From Chloroflexota bacterium (GTDB taxonomy: Bacteria > Chloroflexota > UBA6077 > CF-72): a DNA stretch of 10,594 nt. This document shows, piece after piece, positions 7,104-10,594 of the stretch (position 1 is the first letter of the stretch; the number at the start of each line of letters is the position of its first letter). Location: positions 1 through 10,594 of the forward strand of contig JAFAPL010000536.1 of NCBI GenBank assembly GCA_019247135.1, in the 5' to 3' direction. The notes under the pieces were generated by a model. It saw only the letters and a program-made list of their open reading frames with translations, was not told the DNA's origin and did not search any database. Made by a program: the position numbers and the translations under genes.

Positions 7104-8425
7104 AGCGCAGGCTGAGCACGCTAGCGGCGGCCGGACTCGCGATCATAGTTCTCTCGGCTCCAGACCTGTGGCACGGTACGCATGCCACATACGCGGCCGA
7201 CCTCACTCCGCTGCACACCGATGGCGCCGCCATCGAAGATGCGAATGGTCAGACCATCCGGCTGGCCGGAGTCAACTGGTTTGGGTTCGAGACGGATTCG
7301 TTTGCGCCGCACGGCTTGTGGGCGCGCAACTACGACGACATGCTCGCCGAGATTGCCGCGACCGGCTTCAACACGGTCCGCCTCCCCTACTCCAACCAGC
7401 TGTTCCAGGCGGGAAGCACGCCGCGCGGAATCGACTACCAGAAGAACCCGGACCTGGAAGGGCTGTCCGGGTTGGCACTCATGGACAAGATCGTCGATGC
7501 CGCGGGCAAGCATGGGTTACGAGTGATCCTCGATCGCCATCGGCCGAGCGCCAGCGGACAGTCGGAGCTGTGGTATACGCCAGACGTTCCGGAGTCTCAG
7601 TGGATCCAGGATTGGGTGATGCTCGCCCAGCATTACGCGGGGAATCCGACCGTGATCGGCGCGGATTTGCACAACGAACCGCATGGGTCGGCGACGTGGG
7701 GTGATGACAATCCGCGTACTGATTGGCGGCTGGCTGCCGAGCGGGCTGGTAACGCAATCCTCGCTGCCAACCCGGATTGGCTGATCCTGGTGGAGGGTAT
7801 CGAGCACCTGGGCAATGACTGGTACTGGTGGGGCGGAAATCTGGAGGGTGCGCAGCAGTTTCCGGTGCGCTTGTCCCAAACAGACAAGCTGGTGTATTCG
7901 ACGCACGATTATGGCCCTGGCGTGTACCACCAGCCCTGGTTCAGCGCGCCCGACTTTCCAGCCAATCTTCCGGCGCTCTGGGATCAGCATTGGGCCTACC
8001 TGGCACGCACGAGCGCGGCCCCCGTCCTGGTTGGAGAGTTCGGTGGACGATCCGTTGGCATGGATACGGACGGTGTGTGGCAACACACGTTGCTGACCTT
8101 CCTGCGTGACAACGGCCTGAGCTACGCCTACTGGTCGTGGAATCCTGACTCGGGCGACACCGGCGGAATCCTGCAAGACGACTGGACGACGCTCAACGCG
8201 CAAAAGCTCGCCATGTTGTCGCAATACGACGCATCCCCCCGAGCAACCGGTCGCAGCCTCGTCCGAGCCAGAGACCCAGCCACAGGCAGCACCCGCGCCC
8301 GAGGCGCAGGCTGCGCCCACACCGGCGGTCTCAGCGGGCGCGCCACAGCCTCCACCCGGAGCATTGATGGCACCTGGCGGACCCTTCGATCCGGACCTTC
8401 AGCACGCGCTGGCTGGTATCGGTAG
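7100..8425 (+). CDS. secreted GH5 endoglucanase (E1-like cellulase), frameshifted after the catalytic domain
   Basis: A glycoside hydrolase family 5 (subfamily 1-like) endo-beta-1,4-glucanase closely resembling Acidothermus E1. Counting from ATG 7100, residues 1-32 are a Sec signal peptide (MKRR, LSTLAAAGLAIIVLSA, likely cut near ATYA-AD). The barrel spans about 35-376. Seen are AGVNWFGFET (56-65), VILDRHRP (142-149), the acid/base motif DLHNEPHG with E193, WWGGNLEGA (243-251), the nucleophile motif VLVGEFGG with E313, and WSWNPDSGDTGGILQDDW (345-362). The catalytic set is complete. From residue 381 the frame reads Arg/Ser/Thr-rich nonsense to TAG at 8423-8425, because the coding signal shifts to the +1 frame at the C6 run 8235-8240. 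An in-frame GTG at 7007 would add 31 residues ahead of the signal peptide, so I prefer 7100. The active domain survives in either case. Confidence 0.85.
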   Translation: MKRRLSTLAAAGLAIIVLSAPDLWHGTHATYAADLTPLHTDGAAIEDANGQTIRLAGVNWFGFETDSFAPHGLWARNYDDMLAEIAATGFNTVRLPYSNQLFQAGSTPRGIDYQKNPDLEGLSGLALMDKIVDAAGKHGLRVILDRHRPSASGQSELWYTPDVPESQWIQDWVMLAQHYAGNPTVIGADLHNEPHGSATWGDDNPRTDWRLAAERAGNAILAANPDWLILVEGIEHLGNDWYWWGGNLEGAQQFPVRLSQTDKLVYSTHDYGPGVYHQPWFSAPDFPANLPALWDQHWAYLARTSAAPVLVGEFGGRSVGMDTDGVWQHTLLTFLRDNGLSYAYWSWNPDSGDTGGILQDDWTTLNAQKLAMLSQYDASPRATGRSLVRARDPATGSTRARGAGCAHTGGLSGRATASTRSIDGTWRTLRSGPSARAGWYR

Positions 8426-8549
8426 CACCAGCGATCCGGACCCGGTCCACCGCCAGGCCCGCGAGCACGACGAGCAGCTGTATCTCCAGGAGTTCGGCAA
8501 ACCGTGGCCGTACGCGGTCTACGTCACCACGACCGCGACGGGATCTTGA
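8235..8549 (+). other. out-of-frame C-terminal part of the GH5 protein (linker and unknown segment)
   Basis: In the +1 frame from the C6 run, translation continues as a Pro/Ala/Gln/Glu linker (PPEQPVAASSEPE, APAPEAQAAPTPAVSAGAP) of about 45 residues. An unrecognised segment of about 60 residues follows, containing PFDPDLQHALAGIGS, DPDPVHRQAREHDEQLYL and EFGKPWPYAVYVTTTATGS, and ends at TGA 8547-8549. Linker composition and GC-rich third codon positions say this is real coding sequence, originally fused to the cellulase. Rejoined, the protein would be about 482 residues. The segment matches no carbohydrate-binding module I know. The break may be a sequencing error in a homopolymer, a mutation, or +1 slippage on CCC-C. 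Confidence 0.75.
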
Positions 8550-8561
8550 ATCCCGCGGTCG
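8530..8561 (+). terminator. hairpin enclosing the restored cellulase stop codon
   Basis: CGACCGC (8530-8536) pairs with GCGGTCG (8555-8561), and GGGAT (8540-8544) with ATCCC (8550-8554). A 3-nt bulge GAC lies on the left. The 5-nt loop CTTGA contains the TGA of the +1-frame C-terminus. The 12-bp GC-rich stem is the strongest hairpin I see after the cellulase. It lacks a T-run, so it may be a terminator of GC-rich type or an mRNA 3'-end stabiliser. Confidence 0.5.
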
Positions 8562-8632
8562 CCGCGCCTGGCGTGACAGCGGCGCCCAGGGCTGCCGCAA
8601 GACGTGCCACGCCATCACCGCAAGTTGTCACC

Positions 8633-9082
8633 GGTACCGGCTACGTCCACTCGCCGATCGACGATTACTCTCGGTTGGCTTACTCCGAGATCCTGCCCCA
8701 CGAAGAGGGCGCCACCTACAGCGCGTTCCTGCTGCGCGCGGTCGCATATTTCGCTCGGCACGGCGTCAGCCACATCGAACGCGTCATGACCGACAACGCG
8801 TGGGCCTACCGCTATGCGCTCGGCTCAGCCATTGACCACCTCGGTGCCAAGCAGGTCTTCATCCGTCCGCACTGCCCGTGGCAGAACGGCAAGGGTCGAA
8901 CGCCTCAACCGCACGCTCCAAAGCGAATGGGCCTATCGAACCGTGTTCACTTCGAACCAGGAGCGTGCTGCGGCGCTTGCGCCCTGGCTCGAGCACTACA
9001 ACAATCGACGCCGTCACTCCGCTCTGGGCGGCCGCACTCCGATCAGCCGACTGTCACCAACGTGACTGCCGAGTACATCTAG
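8633..9082 (+). pseudogene. IS481-family transposase fragment, N-truncated and frameshifted
   Basis: The C-terminal half of a DDE integrase-core (rve) transposase of IS481 type. The first frame reads GTGYVHSPIDDYSRLAYSEI, then HIERVMTDN with the second catalytic Asp (GAC 8792-8794), then RPHCPWQNGK. One extra G in AAGGGTC (8893-8895) throws the frame off. In the +1 frame the protein continues VERLNRTLQSEWAYRTVF, with the catalytic Glu at 8898-8900, then WLEHYNNRRRHSALGG and TPISRL. The N-terminal HTH and the segment with the first catalytic Asp (usually HxDVKKLG) are missing. The ending is ambiguous: one frame stops at 9065, while the original frame resumes as TNVTAEYI and stops at 9082, hinting at a second lesion. 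It is non-functional, and I find no terminal inverted repeats. Confidence 0.85.
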
Positions 9083-9086
9083 ACCA

Positions 9087-9454
9087 GGTTCACGGGCGCC
9101 GATTACTGGCTCGACGTCGAGGTGCCGGTCCGCGTTCGGGGCCTCGTACCCGGCCAACTCGCGCGAGGCTTTCAGAAAATCCCGCTCGAGAGTGGTCAGC
9201 TCCTGGTCGTGCTCGCGCGGCCAGTCCAGCGTCTGGGCGAGTCGGACGCCGCGATAGAGTAGCCCCGCGTCGCGGCCCAGCCGTGCCCACTGCTGGGCAG
9301 TGGAGCCGAGCTGACGTCGCAGCCGCAGACCATCGCGGTCCTGGTTGAGCCACTCGTGCAGCCTTGGCCATTCGCGGAGGAGCGCCTCGTGCGCGACCTC
9401 GACCGAGCTGTACTGATTCGCCGCAACTGTACGCCGTTCTCGCGGTCTGGGAGC
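9087..9454 (-). pseudogene. fragment of a STAND (nSTAND1-type) ATPase protein
   Basis: On the minus strand an open frame without any start codon follows an in-frame TGA (9455-9457). It reads SSVEVAHEALLREWPRLHEW, then DRDGLRLRRQLGSTAQQW, GLLYRGVRLAQTLDW, and LTTLERDFLKASRE. This is the conserved end of the nSTAND1 ATPase module, as found in WD40-repeat and BTAD/SARP-type signalling proteins (VEVAHEALLREWPRL...LYRGARLA...LERAFL). The P-loop, Walker B and effector parts are absent. Downstream the frame runs into the antisense of the transposase remnant, so the junction near 9083-9090 may be the break point. It is a relic of a larger gene, opposite in strand to the intact NB-ARC regulator nearby. 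Confidence 0.7.
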
Positions 9455-9555
9455 TCACGCCGGTATCGGGCGAAACCGGGCAGGGCGGCCTGATCGAGGA
9501 TGTGGGTGCGAGCGAGGCTGATGGGCTCCCATGGCCGGAGGCGAAGCTGCGACTC

Positions 9556-9584
9556 TGGCCATCGCCACTATACGTGCGTATAGT
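9556..9584 (+). promoter_or_regulatory. candidate promoter of the STAND regulator gene
   Basis: TGGCCA (9556-9561, four of six matches to TTGACA), a 17-nt spacer, and TATAGT (9579-9584, five of six to TATAAT). A start site about 7 nt downstream would fall at 9591-9593, right at the first possible GTG codon, suggesting a leaderless transcript. The -10 lies in the right arm of the inverted repeat. Confidence 0.4.
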
Positions 9585-9588
9585 GGCG
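9563..9588. promoter_or_regulatory. perfect 12-bp inverted repeat, likely operator
   Basis: CGCCACTATACG (9563-9574) is the exact reverse complement of CGTATAGTGGCG (9577-9588), with only TG between. Each arm contains TATAGT on the strand pointing outward. The size and symmetry suit a dimeric repressor site. It lies 4 bp before the first possible start codon of the XRE-HTH regulator, so autoregulation is the simplest reading. Confidence 0.6.
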
Positions 9589-9592
9589 GCGG

Positions 9593-10594
9593 GTGCGCGT
9601 GGCCCGCGGGCGATCCACTGAGCAGGCAGATGCGCAGGGTGTCGCAGAGCAGGTGCTGCCGCCGGAGGCGCTCCGAGCGCGCCGGGTGGCCCTTGGCTTG
9701 ACCCAGGCCGGGCTGGCGGCCCGCCTAGGTGTCACGGCCAACACCCTGGCCCGCTGGGAACGCGGCGAGCTTCGTGCCGCTCATCCGCAGCAACTCGCGC
9801 GACGTCTGGCTCGCCTCGAGCGCCCGCCGGCCAGGCGGCCACGGCCGACGCCACGTGCCGGAGGTGCGCTGCGGCAACAGCACCTGCCGGCCGAGCTGGG
9901 TGCGCTGATCGGACGGGATCAGGAGGTCGCCGACGTTCAGCGCCGACTCGCCAGGTCACGGCTGCTGACCCTGGTGGGCGTGGGCGGCGTAGGCAAGACC
10001 CGCCTGGCCTATCGCGTCGCGAGTGAGGTCGCCTCACAGTACACGGACGGCGTGTGGCTGGTGGAACTCGGCAGCGTGGCCGATCCGACGCTCGTGGCGC
10101 ACGCCGTCGCGGCCAGTCTCGGCATGCGAGAGGCCACGGATCGGCCGATGCTGGACGCGCTGGCCGACGTGCTGCGCAGTCGCCGTGCCCTCCTGCTGCT
10201 GGACAACTGCGAGCACGTGGTCACCACCTGCGCGGAGCTGGCCAGCCTCCTGCTGCGGAGTTGCCCGGGGTTGCGCATCCTGGCGACCAGCCGGCAGCCA
10301 TTGGGCGTCGTGGGCGAAGCGCGTTGGCAGGTTCAACCGCTGGCCCTGCCGGGCAGCAGTGCTGTGCAGCTTTCGCAGATTGCCGAGTGCCCGGCGGTGC
10401 AGCTGTTCGTCGAGCGTGCCAGCAGCGCTCGCTGCACCTTCACCCTCACTGACCAGAACGCCCCAGGTGTGGTGGCAGTGTGTCGTCGGGTGGATGCGTT
10501 GCCGCTGGCTATCGAGCTCGCGGCTGCCCGCATCGCGGTCTTGACGATCGATGAGCTCCTGCAGCGGCTCGACGATCGGTTCGGACTGCTCACG
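9593..10594 (+). CDS. XRE-HTH + NB-ARC (STAND) ATPase regulator, 5' part
   Basis: An open frame of 334 codons that runs off the window. It opens after an in-frame TAG at 9581-9583; GTG at 9593 or 9599 are the possible starts (9653 is a third), none with a Shine-Dalgarno. Residues 27-75 are an XRE-type HTH (LRARRVALGLTQAGLAARLG, then TLARWERGE). An Arg/Pro-rich linker follows. The NB-ARC domain has LIGRDQEV before the P-loop GVGGVGKTRLA (K135), Walker B LLLLDNCEHV (D204), the RILATSRQPLG motif (TSR at 232-234), and DALPLAIELAAAR near 304-316. These features match the COG3903-type predicted ATPase regulators, which usually continue with TPR-like repeats. The ligand is unknown. Control by the inverted repeat just upstream is inferred. 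Confidence 0.85.
   Translation, partial: MRVARGRSTEQADAQGVAEQVLPPEALRARRVALGLTQAGLAARLGVTANTLARWERGELRAAHPQQLARRLARLERPPARRPRPTPRAGGALRQQHLPAELGALIGRDQEVADVQRRLARSRLLTLVGVGGVGKTRLAYRVASEVASQYTDGVWLVELGSVADPTLVAHAVAASLGMREATDRPMLDALADVLRSRRALLLLDNCEHVVTTCAELASLLLRSCPGLRILATSRQPLGVVGEARWQVQPLALPGSSAVQLSQIAECPAVQLFVERASSARCTFTLTDQNAPGVVAVCRRVDALPLAIELAAARIAVLTIDELLQRLDDRFGLLT

Noticed and set aside
9364..9621. 85-codon plus-strand frame before the regulator
   Set aside because: It crosses the palindrome and promoter and lies antisense to a recognisable STAND fragment; no homology recognised.

Overview
The window looks like chromosomal DNA of a GC-rich, soil-type bacterium. Chloroflexota is my best guess and an actinobacterium-like lineage the alternative. 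Pointers are a lipoprotein with a long Ala/Pro/Ser linker, a very large soluble multi-GAF histidine kinase, a secreted GH5 endoglucanase resembling Acidothermus E1, an IS481-type transposase remnant and an XRE + NB-ARC ATPase regulator. This assignment is inference from gene content; no rRNA or tRNA gene is present.

Left part (86-3416, + strand): a Gfo/Idh/MocA oxidoreductase, a 264-bp gap filled mostly by an imperfect tandem 117-bp repeat, an amidohydrolase-2 (lactonase-like) enzyme, and 22 bp later an NMT1/SsuA-type solute-binding lipoprotein. The three plausibly form a small catabolic and uptake unit for an unidentified oxidised sugar, cyclitol or aromatic ring-derived lactone. No ABC permease or ATPase gene is present.

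Middle part (3417-6914, - strand): one 1165-residue cytoplasmic histidine kinase with five GAF domains of two kinds and a NarX/DegS-type kinase core. Its stop codon abuts that of the lipoprotein gene. No response regulator is next to it.

Right part (7007-8561, + strand): a secreted GH5 cellulase. It may be preceded by a 22-codon upstream reading frame with its own GGAGG that ends in an ATGA overlap with the cellulase start. The enzyme frame is broken at a C6 run right after the catalytic domain. The +1 frame restores a Pro/Ala/Glu linker and an unrecognised C-terminal segment, and ends inside a strong hairpin.

Far right (8633-10594): a mosaic of remnants and a regulator. It holds an IS481-family transposase fragment that has lost its N-terminus and carries a one-base insertion just before the catalytic Glu. 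Next is an antisense fragment of a STAND (nSTAND1-type) ATPase that has no start codon. A perfect 12-bp inverted repeat with promoter-like arms follows. Last is the 5' part of an XRE-HTH + NB-ARC ATPase regulator that runs off the window and may be leaderless.
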